Shown: positions 1 through 11,985, counted from the first letter of the stretch. The stretch: 64,000 nucleotides of DNA from Asterias rubens (GCF_902459465.1 NC_047066.1:20587047-20651046); one strand, 5' to 3'. The notes: generated by a model from the sequence alone, not told the origin. Made by a program: numbers and translations.

Positions 1-107
1 TGGAATGACTACAACCTCAAGTGGAATCCTGATGAGTTTGACGGCATCGAGAGGATAAAGGTACCAAGTGACGCCATATGGATTCCGGATATCCTCATTT
101 ACAACAA
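1..107 (+). CDS. nAChR exon (loop A), truncated by window edge
   Basis: Reads in frame from base 1 as [15 protein letters not shown], ending in IYN plus two bases. The loop A tryptophan and tyrosine are present. The donor GTAAGT follows at 108, phase 2. The true exon start is probably outside the window. Confidence 0.93.
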
Positions 108-3100
108 GTAAGTGTGATTAAGATTCTCGTTGAAAACATCTACAGGGCGCTCGATATTCTGTGGGTGCTTTTTACACCAACCTGAAAAGTCACAGGCTCA
201 TAATGGGACATCATAAGAAGATTAAAATTTGTAACTTGGTATACAGATATGGTGAAATTATAAGTTTGCGACAGTAACATTGCTGCGAAAAATATTGTTC
301 GTTCCTTGTTCTGAAGTTGGAATGCATCCATGTGGAAAGAAAAGTTCTGCCAAACTTCGCACGATAGAGTACACTTTACTTTGTTATTGAGACAAGGATC
401 ATCATTGGTCCCAATGCAACTTTTACAAAATAGTGTTCAAAACTCTTCTGCCTCTTTAAAATGGAAATTCATGTGAGATTGTTCTTTTGTTTTTTTACTG
501 CAGTGCCAACGGGTCATTTGACATGCAAACTGGAGCCTGGGCGAGCGTAGACAGCAACGGCAACGTCAACTGGTCTCCGCCCGCAGTCTACAAGAGCTCG
601 TGTAAGATCGACGCACAGTACTTTCCTTTCGACGAGCAGAACTGTACCATGAAGTTCGGGTCGTGGACCTACGACTTTGGAAAGATTGACTTGATACCTT
701 CCAGCCCGAGTGCAGAGAAGAAAGATTATTGGGAGAACGGTGAATGGGCGATCATCCAGTCTCCGTGCGAACGGCACGTCATCAGCTACCTGTGCTGTGC
801 CGAAGTGTACGTCGATGTCACATGTACTTTTCTCCTACGCCGGATGCCGTTGTATTATTTCGCCTATTTGTTGCTGCCCTGCGGCCTAATCTCCTTCAAC
901 ACCGTCTTGGTGTTCTACTTACCACCGGATATCAGTGAGAAAATGTCACTTTGTACCTCCGTCTTGCTGTCCATGGCGTGGTTCCTCTTGCTTGTCACGC
1001 AGCGCATCCCGCCCACAGGCAACAACTTCCCTCTAATCGTCAAGTACCTTCTGTTCACGATGGTTGTGGTGTCTTCCTCGATCATTCTCACAGTGTTTGT
1101 GCTGAACATTCGCTACCGATCGCCCCACACCCACAAGATGCCAAAGTGGGTCAGAACCATATTCATTAATATCCTCCCAAAATACATTGCCTTAAAAAGA
1201 CCAGAGCGATACGACCAGAGGTGTCGTAACGTTGGAGTTGCGTTGACAAGGGAGGCAGTGACTACAAAATATGTAGACGCAAAAAAACTTGTTATGGAGA
1301 GCAAGGGCAATAGTTATACAGTACGGTTGCGCAATGAGGTGGATCGTGAAAATGGACTGGAGACAGATTCAGATGGTGACGTCATCACATCAGGTAACCA
1401 TGGTAGGACAACAAAAATACCATATAATCACAAATATGTTCGTATGATCAATGAAACGATTTAAAGGGAATCTAAATTTAACGAGAGCTTATGTATGTTT
1501 TGTTTGTAGGAATTTACCAACAACACTTTATATTATAAGCCAAGTTAGAATGCTGTGCAGTGAGTAGAATCGGGGGGGGGGGGTGGGGGTGGGGGGGGGA
1601 ACAGGAGCATGATTTGTATATGTGTTCACAGACAGTGATTAGTAACGCAATGACACTCGCCAAGTAGCCATTAGCTTGTCACATTAACCCATTGTGAATA
1701 TTGCTTGGAACCAACAAACATGCATGATAGTTTACTTTTACCCTTGTTGGGATTCAGTTTGACAACAGAGATATAATCCAAAATAAAGACTTCGACTCAC
1801 AGGCCATGATCAAATAACCTTCAGCATCATTGTTAACGATGGCAGCAGCCAAGAGCCATAGGTGTAGCCAAAGTAGCTTAGTTCGCACATTATTGTCTTA
1901 ATATGCTTGTTTGTAGTCCTTTTCGAAAGTTCTTAAAGTAATTTTCGGGGTTACATTTTCGGGGTTATGTAGGCTAAAAATGCTTCTTCACATAGCACTG
2001 TATTAGCTCAGGTGTATTTTATTGCACACAGAGCGGAATGGTGATGCATGCGGGGCCGGGGACGGGAGTAGACACCCATCCTTCTCCCTTACACCCACCT
2101 ACTGGGCCGCTGCTGCCTCCTCTGCCACTGGCAAGGCAGACGCTCCATCTAGCTCCAACGGACTTCGCAGAACAAGTCCAGGTATCTAGAACACGTTTTG
2201 GTATTAGAAACTGGCCATTAGGGCTTTACCCAAATTTTGTGTATAATGACCTTTCCGTGGTTGTAGGCTACAATTGCATGTACTTATATATTGGTCTAAA
2301 CACTAATCTCTTCTATGCTGATTGGGAAGCGGGTATAGCGGATCCGGACTAAGCTTGTGTATTTAAGGTGTATTTCACAGAATGAAACCATAGACTTCAC
2401 AAAAGTTATCTTTGGCCAACTTGGGTCCCACAAAGGAAATCTTATAAACAGAGAGTAATAAGACAACAATAGCAGGACCCCCACAACCCTGATCCGTAAA
2501 AGTTGTGTGCACAAGCCCAGTGCATGCAGACGTCACACACAAGCAGCCGCCATTTGCAATTTGCAAAACATAACACAACAAATTTCATCAACAACTTTTT
2601 ATTTATTCCTCAAACAAAAAAATGACGTCAGGTGATTTCAATGAACAAAGGCAACTCGCTCTCCAGTCAGTATAATAGAATGGATTTCCCACCGGATATT
2701 TAGAAGAGTGACACTTTAAAGACAGTGGACACTACTGGTAAATGTCATACACCAGTCTTCTCACTTGGTGTATCTCAACATATACATAAAATAACAAACC
2801 TGTGAAAATTTTAGCTCAATCGGTCGTCGAAGTTGCGAGATAATAATGAAAGAAAAAACACCATTGTCACACGAAGTTGTGTGCTTTTAGATGGTTGATT
2901 TCGAGACCTCAAATTCTAAACTTGAGGTCTCGAAATCAAATTCGTGGAAAATTACGTCTTTCTCTAAAACTATGTCACTTCAGAGGGAGCCGTTTCTCAC
3001 AATGTTTTATACCATCAACCTCTCCCCATTACTCGTTACCAAGTAAGGTTTTATGCTAATAACTATTTTGAGTAATTACCAATATTGTCCACTGCCTTTA

Positions 3101-6100
3101 ATCCATACGAGACCAACCGGGTTTATGAGCAATAAACCCCACTTTGTTACACCTGCATGCTTGTTTAAAGTTGATTAATGTGTTTTGTCAAATTACTGTT
3201 CAATAACAATTAAACATTGTAAGGGAGAAAGGGGGAAGTACAATATTTTGTTGATACCCATATGTTGAAACGCATGAACCGAGAACTGTCCACAACTGAG
3301 CGGACAGGTAAACTAGTCTAATTACAAATCAGTCAGCTCTGATTATGATCAATCATCGAAATGCAATATCATCTGCAAAATGATATCAATTGAGCCATGC
3401 GTAAAGGTAATTACTTCAACAAGAAAATAATATCTCGCTGGGTCAATGACGGTGAAGAAGAACATAGACCATTTCACTCATATCAACTCCGGTGTGCGTC
3501 CGTGTTTATGCGATTGTCATCATATACAAAATATTACAACACTCATACAAACTAAGACCAAAGATCACTGTAATAATGTGAAGAATTGTTCACAGTTCAT
3601 TCTCCCCGAATGGGTAACTTTTTCTATTGTAATCTTAGACAAGTACACTTGTGCAGTTACTTTATAATGTCATCAGCTTTTATGCAGTCTTCGCCCGGTA
3701 CGAGTATCGTGGTTAATCCATCACTGTTTGCCGACTGATACACATAGGCTTCTCTGCATTTATGCTGCAGATGTAGAATGGCTGTAATTTAAATCCTAAT
3801 AAGACAGGGTTTGTTTTATTGTGGAACCGGCAAATAATCCAAAAACAGAGTCGTCCGGCACCCTTGGGCATTTGCTTTATCTCTCACTCGTCGTCGACAA
3901 TTTTGAAGCGGTGTTCCTCCACTTATACAATCTATTTCAAAATGATCCACGCAGCCACAGCCGGGACCGGAACCCAGGCTTCAAACCGTGCTGGTAAGCG
4001 CGACGTTCATTGTAACCACACTAGCTGCCATTCCGTTAACAACAACCCTACATGGAAGATGGCTTAAAGACCCCTAAGTGAACGTAATCACTGTTACTAG
4101 CAAGCCTTGGGAATCCTGCAAACTAGTGCCTATAAGTGAATTGGAACCAGAAACACCGGGGTTAACCCTTACACTTTCATGACACGTGTTCTGGTGTTCT
4201 TTTACGTGCACGAGATCCTATCGTACAATCAAAAAGTACACGAGACCACGGCTTAATGTCCCATCCGAAGGACGAAGCAGTTGTTTATGGACACAAGTGC
4301 CAAGACCAGGACTCGAACCCACACTCTGCTTATCAGAAACACAAGAGCTTGAGTCCATTGCTCTTAACCTCTCGGCCACAACACATCACAATGTTTTGAT
4401 GTTGTACTGGAGTTGAAACTTGCCTCCTCCATGTTATTGAGAGGTTTCACACCGTCGGCAATCCATGTCAAGAGTACCCTGGAGGCATACTGGAGATCAT
4501 GGATTGGGTACCACTTATTAGGTGCCAGACTATCCAGCTTACGCACAGTTGTTCGGAGGGTCGTCTATACTTTTAATGGTACCCGATCAAGTATGTTATA
4601 TGTCACTGTATCCCCTGGCAAGATGTACATAAAGGTGTATGCTGCAGAAGGGGGAAACTCGGTCCAATTTGTTGAAAAATTAAATACGGAAAACAAACAC
4701 CACAGATAGCAGTACAACTGGGATTATCTAAGTCAGAGCACTTGGTAATATAAAACAGATGACTAACAAATCTATACGCCATTACCCCCATTACCCCCCA
4801 TGGTCCAATGGGTCTTTAACACATTGTTTCAAGGAGTTTCATACAAATTTAAAGTCAGCAGTGACATATGTAAAATGTCGATCACTGGAATGAAATGCGT
4901 CTCACCTTGCTGGGTTAATAGTTACAACGGGGACCATCAGGTTTGCAATTCCAGGTCAATCTGGCCCTCAATGTAAGTTCCGGTAATCATACCGTTCCAT
5001 CTGCCCGATAGTATGGGATTGTTCTGTTTACCAAAGGGTTGTGCACCAAGAATTGGGTCCCAACAGACACCAGCTTTAACTTCGTCCCTCGGCCATACCC
5101 CCCAAACGTGCTTGTTTACAAGTCCAAAGCATGACATAATCAGCATTAAAATCCTGGCCCGTAGACAAAAGCATATTTATTGCGCATTATCTTTGGAGTA
5201 GTCCTGACCCATTTACTAGTGGTATCCCCAAGGGCACGGCAGAGGGACCGCATATCTGTCAGTTTAGGAAAGCAATTACAAAATGAAGAGTCCGTACTCT
5301 CTGGATAAAAATCTTTGTCAGACGTAATGATGTGAGGGGTAAATCTGCTCAATCAAGCCGGTGGCGAAATTTCACACGAAAATAGCTTGATGCCTTTGAA
5401 CCTCAGACCGTACATGTGATGTTTGAAAGACGAGCAATAATTGCCGCCGTTTAAAATCTCCATCCCTCGGCAAGAAAGGCAGGATTAATTAGTGTGGGCA
5501 CATCTTCCTATAAGGCTTGGTTTGCGTGCGACTGCAGACGGTGATTTTAGAAACATGATAGGCACACGCAGATTATTGTCAAGATAAAAAGCTGGTGGTG
5601 TTGCCAGCTTTTGCCGATGCTGAGATTTGAATGAACCTGGAGAGATCCATTTACGTCACCAAGTACTGATGCCGAATCGCGATCAGTAAAACGTAATTTA
5701 AACCAATGACAAAATGCATGGAGTTGAACTCACAGCTTGGAAGATGTCGAGAGATATTGTCAACTGATTTACAAGAGCAAGTTTATATTTTTTTCTTTTT
5801 ACTACAACAAAAAACCTTTTTATGACGATTTGACTGCATGGAAAATCAAGGCACTTTTATCTTACAAAGAGCTCACTGCATGATCAAAATTTACACAGAA
5901 AAACCCACACGTCTGAGTATTAAAGAAGGTTACCTTTGAAGAAAAAAGGTGGGAGCGGGCACACTAACTTGTTTAACTTTTAGTAAAATATGCAGTGCGC
6001 CTATAGCCAATGTGATCTACAATGCGGGGGGGAGGGGGGAGGGGGGGGGGGGTTGCGCGGTGAAATCATGATGTGGGAACGAGGTTGGGTACCGCCTTTT

Positions 6101-7271
6101 CAGAGAGAATTGGGAACAGGGGAGAATACAGAGTAGCGGTTCGAACAATGGAATTGGCGAAACACTTCCATATAGCGGCAAAGGCACCGCGTGTAATCGT
6201 GACAGGGTCGTTGTTCGTGGGTGTTTGTTTGTTAGTGGGTGTTGGCTTGGTGTTGTTCACTGGTTGCAATTGTTCACTGTAATAGCTATAGCAAAATAAC
6301 ACTTATCAATAATAATGAGGTAGGCCGTCATGTAACAATATAAAACCCTCCTTGCTCATTTTAATTTCAGCGGGTCAAGAAGAGCGCCAGTCATCTAGTC
6401 GGTTCCTACCCTCTACCAATCACGATCCTGACCCCTGCGAGGCCATGAATGTACACAGGGCAGTGGAAGAAATCATGTACATGACGTCGAGATATAGAAA
6501 CGAGGATGACTTGGTTAGGGTAAGCAACTAACCTCAATCGCCTCATCCATTTATATATTTATTTTATTTTATATATTTAACACCCAACAACACAATTGGC
6601 CCCTTAGATAGGAAATGGGAAGAAAATTTTTAAGTTTTAGAGAAAAAAACCAATAAAGGAAAACCCATTGGTTTTACCCTTTTTTTTTTTATTTCCTCTC
6701 ACATCTAAAACTTAAACACGAAGTAAAGGTAGAGACTGAAACACCCAATCAACATGCAAGGCTCAAGTCTGAGGTGGGATTTGAACCAGTGTCCACAAAG
6801 CTGACAGACAGGGAAAGGAACAACTGAGCCAACCTGATTTTACTGTAGATCATTACATTACCATATTGAATCACTACATATCTGTTAAACCACATTGGGG
6901 CTAGAAGGGTGTGGGAGTCAAACCCTTTCCTGGGGAGCCCCCCCCCCCCCCACCCCTTACAAAAAAAGATCGGGAAAAAACATCTGACTGCGTCACGGCT
7001 TTTTGGTATGATCATGAACGTTAGCGGATTCATTACTGTTACTACACTCAAGGATCACTCCAAAAAAGGGTATCTACTGATCGGACTATTGCTCATGAAA
7101 AGTGATTTATTCTTTTCTTCTGTACAGGCACGAGAGGATTGGAAGTACGTTGCCATGGTAGTAGACCGCATCTTCCTCATCATCTTTCTCTGCGGTGTCT
7201 TCGCTGGCACCATCACAATCATGTTAGAGGCTCCTTTGGCCAAGGAGTTCTTTGCACAAGCATTCATATGA
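1..7271 (+). CDS. Nicotinic acetylcholine receptor alpha-type subunit, 3' part of gene (4 exons)
   Basis: Exons 1-107, 504-1393, 6371-6519 and 7128-7271 join in frame (phases 2, 1, 0) and encode the last 429 residues of a pentameric Cys-loop ligand-gated cation channel of the plasma membrane. Seen in order: loop A (WIPDILIYN), the 13-residue Cys-loop from [10 protein letters not shown] to QNC, loop B (GSWTYD), loop C with vicinal cysteines (YLCCAEVY, which marks an alpha subunit that binds acetylcholine), M1, M2, M3, a short cytoplasmic loop, a pre-M4 amphipathic helix ([15 protein letters not shown]) and M4 before the stop. The loop C spacing and the RRMPLYY M1 entry resemble the alpha7/9/10 group. 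Roughly the first 90 residues, including the signal peptide, lie upstream of the window. The pore helix is unusual: Trp at 13' and Gln at 20'. Family assignment is very secure; the exact vertebrate counterpart is uncertain. Confidence 0.96.
108..503 (+). other. nAChR intron
   Basis: 396-bp intron with donor GTAAGT and a T-rich tract ending in ACTGCAG at 497-503. No other feature seen. Confidence 0.85.
504..1393 (+). CDS. nAChR main exon (Cys-loop, loops B and C, M1-M3)
   Basis: Acceptor TTTTTTACTGCAG; donor GTAACC at 1394. Encodes 296 whole codons from [12 protein letters not shown] to DGDVITS. An open frame continues past the donor to 1464, but homology ends near the donor and the phase (1) matches the next exon exactly. 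The cytoplasmic part after M3 is short and acidic-to-basic, without recognisable motifs. Confidence 0.95.
1572..1599 (+). repeat. G-homopolymer tract
   Basis: 28 bases of G interrupted only by single T bases. One of about ten long G or C runs in the window; others are near 6025, 8871, 10819, 13138, 16463, 27207, 28177, 38165, 45660 and 47099. Could form G-quadruplex; may also be error-prone in assembly. Confidence 0.9.
2720..3097. mobile_element. MITE with TTAA target duplication
   Basis: TTAA lies immediately outside both ends (2716-2719 and 3098-3101). Imperfect terminal inverted repeats of about 22 bp: the left end begins AGACAGTGGACACTACTGG and the right end, reversed, begins AGGCAGTGGACAATATTGG. 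A perfect 18-bp inverted repeat with a 9-base loop sits at the centre (2895-2912 with 2922-2939). No transposase ORF, so it is non-autonomous. TTAA duplication is typical of piggyBac- or Kolobok-type transposition; which one is not determined. Confidence 0.85.
4180..4385 (-). mobile_element. tRNA-derived SINE, antisense
   Basis: On the minus strand the head reads GTGGCCGAGAGGTTAAGAGC (A-box-like, leucine/serine tRNA type), followed by TGGACTCAAGCTCTTG and the B-box GTGGGTTCGAGTCC. A tail around GGCACTTGTGTCC and a conserved block near GTCCTTCGGATGGGAC follow. It cannot fold as an intact tRNA. Related copies occur at 17.8, 20.9 and 62.6 kb. Confidence 0.75.
6371..6519 (+). CDS. nAChR exon (pre-M4 amphipathic helix)
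   Basis: Acceptor TTTAATTTCAG; donor GTAAGC at 6520. Encodes the end of the cytoplasmic loop, including [19 protein letters not shown], the helix that lines the intracellular vestibule in this family. Enters in phase 1 and leaves in phase 0, matching both neighbours. Confidence 0.92.
6520..7127 (+). other. nAChR intron with SINE fragment
   Basis: 608-bp intron ending in TTCTTCTGTACAG. An antisense tRNA-like fragment lies at about 6765-6840; on the minus strand it has GGTTGGCTCAGTTG and GGTTCAAATCCCACC. A C-homopolymer tract is near 6941-6950. Confidence 0.75.
7128..7271 (+). CDS. nAChR terminal exon (M4)
   Basis: Encodes 47 residues: [11 protein letters not shown], then a hydrophobic M4 ([18 protein letters not shown]) and a 14-residue tail before TGA. 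DWKYVA is the family signature just before M4. A partial duplicate of this exon follows downstream. Confidence 0.95.
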   Translation, partial: AREDWKYVAMVVDRIFLIIFLCGVFAGTITIMLEAPLAKEFFAQAFI

Positions 7272-7396
7272 GAATTGGACTAACTTAAAAACTTTGATGC
7301 CAGCGTTGAAGCCATGCAAAAGGTCAAGATCTACCGTAGGAGTTCGCTATGGCGGCATCGGCTTGATTGATGGTTTAGAGGAAGGATAACTTTAAC

Positions 7397-7615
7397 TTCT
7401 CTGTGGTGTCTTGGCTGGTACAATCACAATCATGTTGGAGGCTCATCTAGCTAAGGAGTTCTTTGCTCAAGTCTTCGTATGAGAATAAGAAACTGTTTGA
7501 ACGTGGAATAAATTGAAAACTTTGATGCCAGCGTTCAAGCAGGTTAAGATCTACTGTATGATCATTCGCCGTTTGGTGGCAGTGGCCTAATTGGTGGTTT
7601 AGAGGAAAGACAGTT
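7397..7615 (+). pseudogene. Tandem partial copy of nAChR M4 exon and 3' UTR
   Basis: 7186-7396 (end of M4 exon plus 3' UTR) is repeated directly at 7397-7615. The copy keeps 26 codons of the M4 tail in frame up to TGA, with four amino-acid changes and about seven synonymous ones. It lacks the front of the exon, and an in-frame TAA sits at 7393-7395 just upstream, so it cannot be spliced in as a normal last exon. Both units also share UTR text such as AAAACTTTGATGCCAGCGTT. An AATAAA at 7507-7512 lies inside this copy and may serve as the poly(A) signal for the real gene. Confidence 0.85.
7507..7512 (+). terminator. Candidate poly(A) signal of nAChR gene
   Basis: AATAAA, 236 bp after the stop codon, within the duplicated 3' UTR unit. 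Nearest canonical hexamer downstream of the stop. Confidence 0.4.
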
Positions 7616-10600
7616 TTAGAAACGGGTACTTTTGAAAACACCACGGGACCGCTTGGGCATTTTGCAGCCGTATACCACCGCGACCATCCTTTGCTTTAGC
7701 AAGCGACCAACGGTGCAGATGCCTCTCTGCAGACTGATCACTATTGTGGGGTAGCCTCAGACACCACTGAACAACTCCGTCACTGTCATCGAAACCATTC
7801 GATCTCATCATATTCACAGTCCATATTAGACATGAATAGTGCCTACAATATGACGTATCGAATAGATTGTCTGTCAACATGGCTGTCAATGTGCTTTCTT
7901 TCACTGGAAGATTGTTTTATAAATATCTTAACTGAAGCTGATGATCATTGACAACATCTATCGTCAGCCATTTTGTAGATCTATCGAGCCCCGAAATGAC
8001 GTAATGTGAGCCCAAAAATAAAGGTGTTTTTTTTTACGTGATCGCCCACAGTTCTTGTACGAGTATATAACCCTTGAACAACAACAATAAACCTAATCAT
8101 GTGGAACTTAATCATGTGGAACTCAACCAACTACTAATACCATGTACTTAAGTAATCTGATTTACATGTATTTATGGACTTTTGCAGTAAAATAACTTAT
8201 ATCCAAGCGTAACGTGCGATCTGCCATCAACGGCCTCTTTCTGAGCGAAAGTGCTGCACTACAGCGAACAATTTGTACGCGTGGTTTGTGACAAACAAAA
8301 CTGTCGGGAAAATGTGATTGTGTATATTAGACAACTAATTATAACATTAACAAAAAGTTTTTATCGAATTATTATGTTAGCTATGTAAATTGTCAATATA
8401 GAACAGGATTTTATTTTTGCCAAATAGACTACACGACATGGTATTGTTAGGTCCATCCACCCAGGAGTTTTGAAAATACTGTTCAGTTAGTTTTGTATTT
8501 GTTTAACTAGCATTATCAGTATTCCAACATGACATCGATTATCACTTCTACTCCGCCAACGGAAGATTCGCCATAATCATCCAAAGCTTTAAAGTTTTAC
8601 TTTATGATACTTTCAAGTTATGTTTTATTTATTTGTTTCAAACACTTATAGACCTGACGTTATCTATTCTTGGTCATGTATGGTTATAAACGAGGAAAAC
8701 CAAAAGTTTAAACTACAAGTTTCCTAATTTTCTGACCCCTATTTCAATAATACACAGTACACTCTGAAAATAGTTGGGCCGGAACTACTTTCATCATAGA
8801 AACAAATATCCTCAAAAAATCAGTAGTTATGTTGATAAACCAAACCGAAATTGGCACATCGAGGGTGAGACCCCCCCCCCCCCAAACAACTCAGATATTG
8901 GCAAATAACTCTAAAATGACATCGTCACAAGTCAGGTTGATTGAAGTGGTTGTTGATGAGAATAGATTAACGCTCTCTTTAAAAAAAAAACAATGTATCG
9001 TACATTAACCAATTAAGGGGAAATCAATACGATTAACTGTCAACATTATGCGTAATTAATATTTTCTTCTCCTAGGCTACCCATCACAAATATAATAATG
9101 AATGAAAATAAGAGCTAAATGTTAATAATCACAAGCAATAATTTCCATGGTTGTGGTAAAGGTGTTCGTTTTGTTTATTTGAGTGTGGATGTTTTACTGA
9201 GTTACTAGTCCGTGGTCCCAAAACATGTGCTCATTTTCGCTAGGCCTCGAAAAAAGGGGGAAAATAAAAGGACTCCAATTCTCCACACAGGGACATTTTG
9301 TGTACAAAGTCTATGGGGAACTGTTATTGTGCAGGGACAAGGATGCATTTGCATCCTGATGATGAGAATGTGAGAATGCCAGTGTGTCCAAAATACATTG
9401 CCGTTTTTGTTCACAGATTTACGTCTTCGTTTTTGCTTTACAAGTTGTGGAATGTTTTAGTACATAACATTATTAATGTCACAGAAGTAATTAATGGGCA
9501 TCATCACTATCGTTGAGTTGGGGGGAAAACGTGTGAAAACCCCCAACAAATCCAATAGATCTAGTTACAGTGATCTGCCTACCAGCGACTTAGCACGAAG
9601 ATTGTCTATTCTAACAAAAACAGTTTAAGCCTGTTATACCATGCTCTTTCGGAGACGTAGGTGGCAGTAGACAGACCAGGTATAATAGAGGGCACCACAA
9701 ACATGAACATAATTATTTTATGCAATACACTGTGCAACAAGAACGGGAGGGAATTGTTTTCTCTGAAGAACCTTTAACAATTTTAGGAACAAAAGTATTT
9801 ACGTTATGTCCAATTGTACAGTAACAGAAAAGTGAATCAATAATTGCCTATTTTCATTTCTTATGCTATCTCTTGTTTAACTTCTATGTAAAGTTGTTTA
9901 TTGTTTACTCTGGTTGCCGTGGTTTAATTCCGTACATAATGGTGCATTTCCATCCACTATGCATGTTTATCGGTCAAGATTTGTTGTTTCCGTAAAAAAT
10001 ATATACGTATAAAAAACAACACTTAACATTTCAGTTTATAAGAGATAACTTTTCTTTTCCAGAAAAGTCGTTTGACTGTAAAATCATTCATTTGAAAGTC
10101 ACCCTGGGAAATAAATAATTAATTCAAAGTCAATAATAAAAAATAATAAAAAATTCATTAGTCAACAAGTTTCGTGACTCCGATGTATAACGACTCCTTG
10201 TAATATTAAAAACTAATTAAATTGATCAGTTAAGGTAAAATCGACTTTCGCCAGACCTATCACTATTAGCTTAATGTTGCTTTTAACTTGCAACAAAGAT
10301 CCACCAATATGCAATCATTGCCATCAAGAGGTTGTGGGTTCGAATCCCACCAAGCTAACCGCTGATTTCAAAATAACTAAAGTATACAAGTATTGTCATG
10401 TAATACTGAATCACAAATTGATTTGTGCAATTTTAAAAAAAATCATAGACATCAATTACCAATGTCTATATGAGAGGGAGATGGCTGTTGTTGCAAGCTT
10501 GTACTTTATATCCCCTTGTGGGAGTTTGCCGAGTTCCCTTCATGGGAAGATCATTGAGGGAAACTTGCAGGGGTATAATTTTGCAACACTTTGGCCTACG

Positions 10601-11979
10601 GAAGAAGAATGACTCAATCAACCATAAAAAAATGATAAGTTCGCGCCTCTTATTTTTTTCATTTGGTGATAAACAGGAAGGAAAAACAAATCAAAGATCT
10701 AAAATCCTCCAAATTGAAACTTCCTGACAAACCTCACACGCCTGGACTTAACTTTAGATTTGCATTATACATGTACATTTGAACCTCAATCGTTCAGATT
10801 TAAAATGGGGTGGAGTACGCGGGGGGGGGGGGGTGCATGAACAATTACATCACTTTTTTCGTCTCAGCTGTCTCTTTACAAAGAGCCGATGGTGGCAGTA
10901 TACAAGGTTCGCATGGCTTGCCATTATTTATTGATCGTGCAATTTCTTACCGTGATGCCGATAGTGCGCCCTCTTGGTTTTAATTACTACAACTCGGGGT
11001 TTTGAGTTGCCACTGCTCGTGTCAGACGCAATAGTGTCCGCTCGGCCGAACATGATGATGCACTTAGCTTGTAAAACAAATGCCATGGCATTTAATTTAC
11101 TGCAAGGACGGTTTTGCACGGGGGCGGACACAACTGCATGTGCAAATGTGTCCGGGCAGACACAATTACGTTATGCAGCAGCGCCCGGGCGGACACGATT
11201 GCATATGCAAAACCGTCCGGCGAACATTATTGCATATGCAATAATGTCCTCCAGATAGTATTGCATAGAGGACATAATTGCATGCGACACCCGCTGTGGT
11301 AAACTGGCAACGAAATTTCTGATAATACAAGACAGTAGATTTTGAAACAAATGAAATCAACAAATTAATGGGAGAACACTTATGTTTAATTTTAATAATT
11401 TAAAAAACGTGCCAGCATGTTTTAATCATCAGTACTATACAAATCATTTTAAAATCACAATATAATCGTTTTCTATACAATCATTTGATAAAAATCTATT
11501 TAGATTTAGGTGGGAAAGTCAGCTTCAATTCGATATTGTGACACTAGTGGTTTTTATCAAAATATTTTAAACAAATTATTGCTTTCAGTTGTGTAAATTT
11601 TCAAGACTTTCTTGGTTGATGTCTAGTTTAGGCAGATTTGGAGCTGGGTTAAAAAACAGCACACTATCCATAAAAGTGTGGGAAAATTATAGAAAAACAA
11701 ATCTAGATACTCCCATCTTTACATACAATGGCTGAAGTTCCCCTGCGTCTCTTTCTCTTTTTACCTCAACTTCAAACAAATTTGGGTATGCTGTTTATCC
11801 CTTGTTGAGCAAGAATTCTTTCTCATGCTGACCGAATAATTAATCTTGCTTGGCACAGACAAGGGGGTGGGTTGACTCAAGGCCTTTTATCCTGTCCCTA
11901 TAAAATTGGTGAACAAGTTCAACACAGGCACATAGAGACTTATGTGAATATTATGATATGTGCTCTACAAGAACGGTTC
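7616..11979. other. Intergenic region between nAChR and GLT1D1 (3' to 3')
   Basis: Two genes converge here. Contents seen: a 16-bp tandem duplication (TTAATCATGTGGAACT-like) near 8095-8128, a C-homopolymer near 8871, a lone B-box near 10331-10350 (GGTTCGAATCC), a G-homopolymer near 10819, and the palindromic array at 11126-11300. ORFs here are short and show no family features. Confidence 0.75.
11126..11300. repeat. Array of short palindromic units with TGCATATGCA cores
   Basis: Four to five successive units of about 31 bases, each built as GGACAca-(A/T)TTGCAT-ATGCAA-tgTGTCC. The clearest is a perfect 24-bp palindrome at 11224-11247 (ACATTATTGCAT followed by its reverse complement). Others lie near 11132-11156 and 11191-11218. 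The cores resemble POU-octamer-like ATGCAAAT sites, but this may simply be a fold-back transposon remnant. Confidence 0.7.
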
Positions 11980-11985
11980 TTTATT
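11980..11985 (-). terminator. GLT1D1: Candidate poly(A) signal of GLT1D1
   Basis: TTTATT on the plus strand is AATAAA on the coding strand, 66 bases beyond the stop codon. Position is normal for a short 3' UTR. Confidence 0.5.

Larger units (their letters stand above)
1394..6370 (+). other. nAChR intron in the M3-M4 loop
   Basis: 5.0-kb intron. It holds a G-homopolymer tract (1572-1599), a complete TTAA-flanked MITE (2720-3097), an antisense tRNA-derived SINE (about 4180-4385) and a second G-rich tract near 6025-6052. No coding exon was recognised. Confidence 0.8.

Noticed and set aside
1394..1464. Continuation of the nAChR frame past 1393 to a stop at 1466
   Set aside because: This open frame would end before M4. 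The donor at 1394 joins in phase to the pre-M4 exon at 6371 and then M4. A read-through short form cannot be excluded.
10331..10362. tRNA gene at GTGGGTTCGAATCCCACC
   Set aside because: Only the B-box arm is convincing; no A-box or acceptor stem at the right distance upstream. Probably a SINE fragment.
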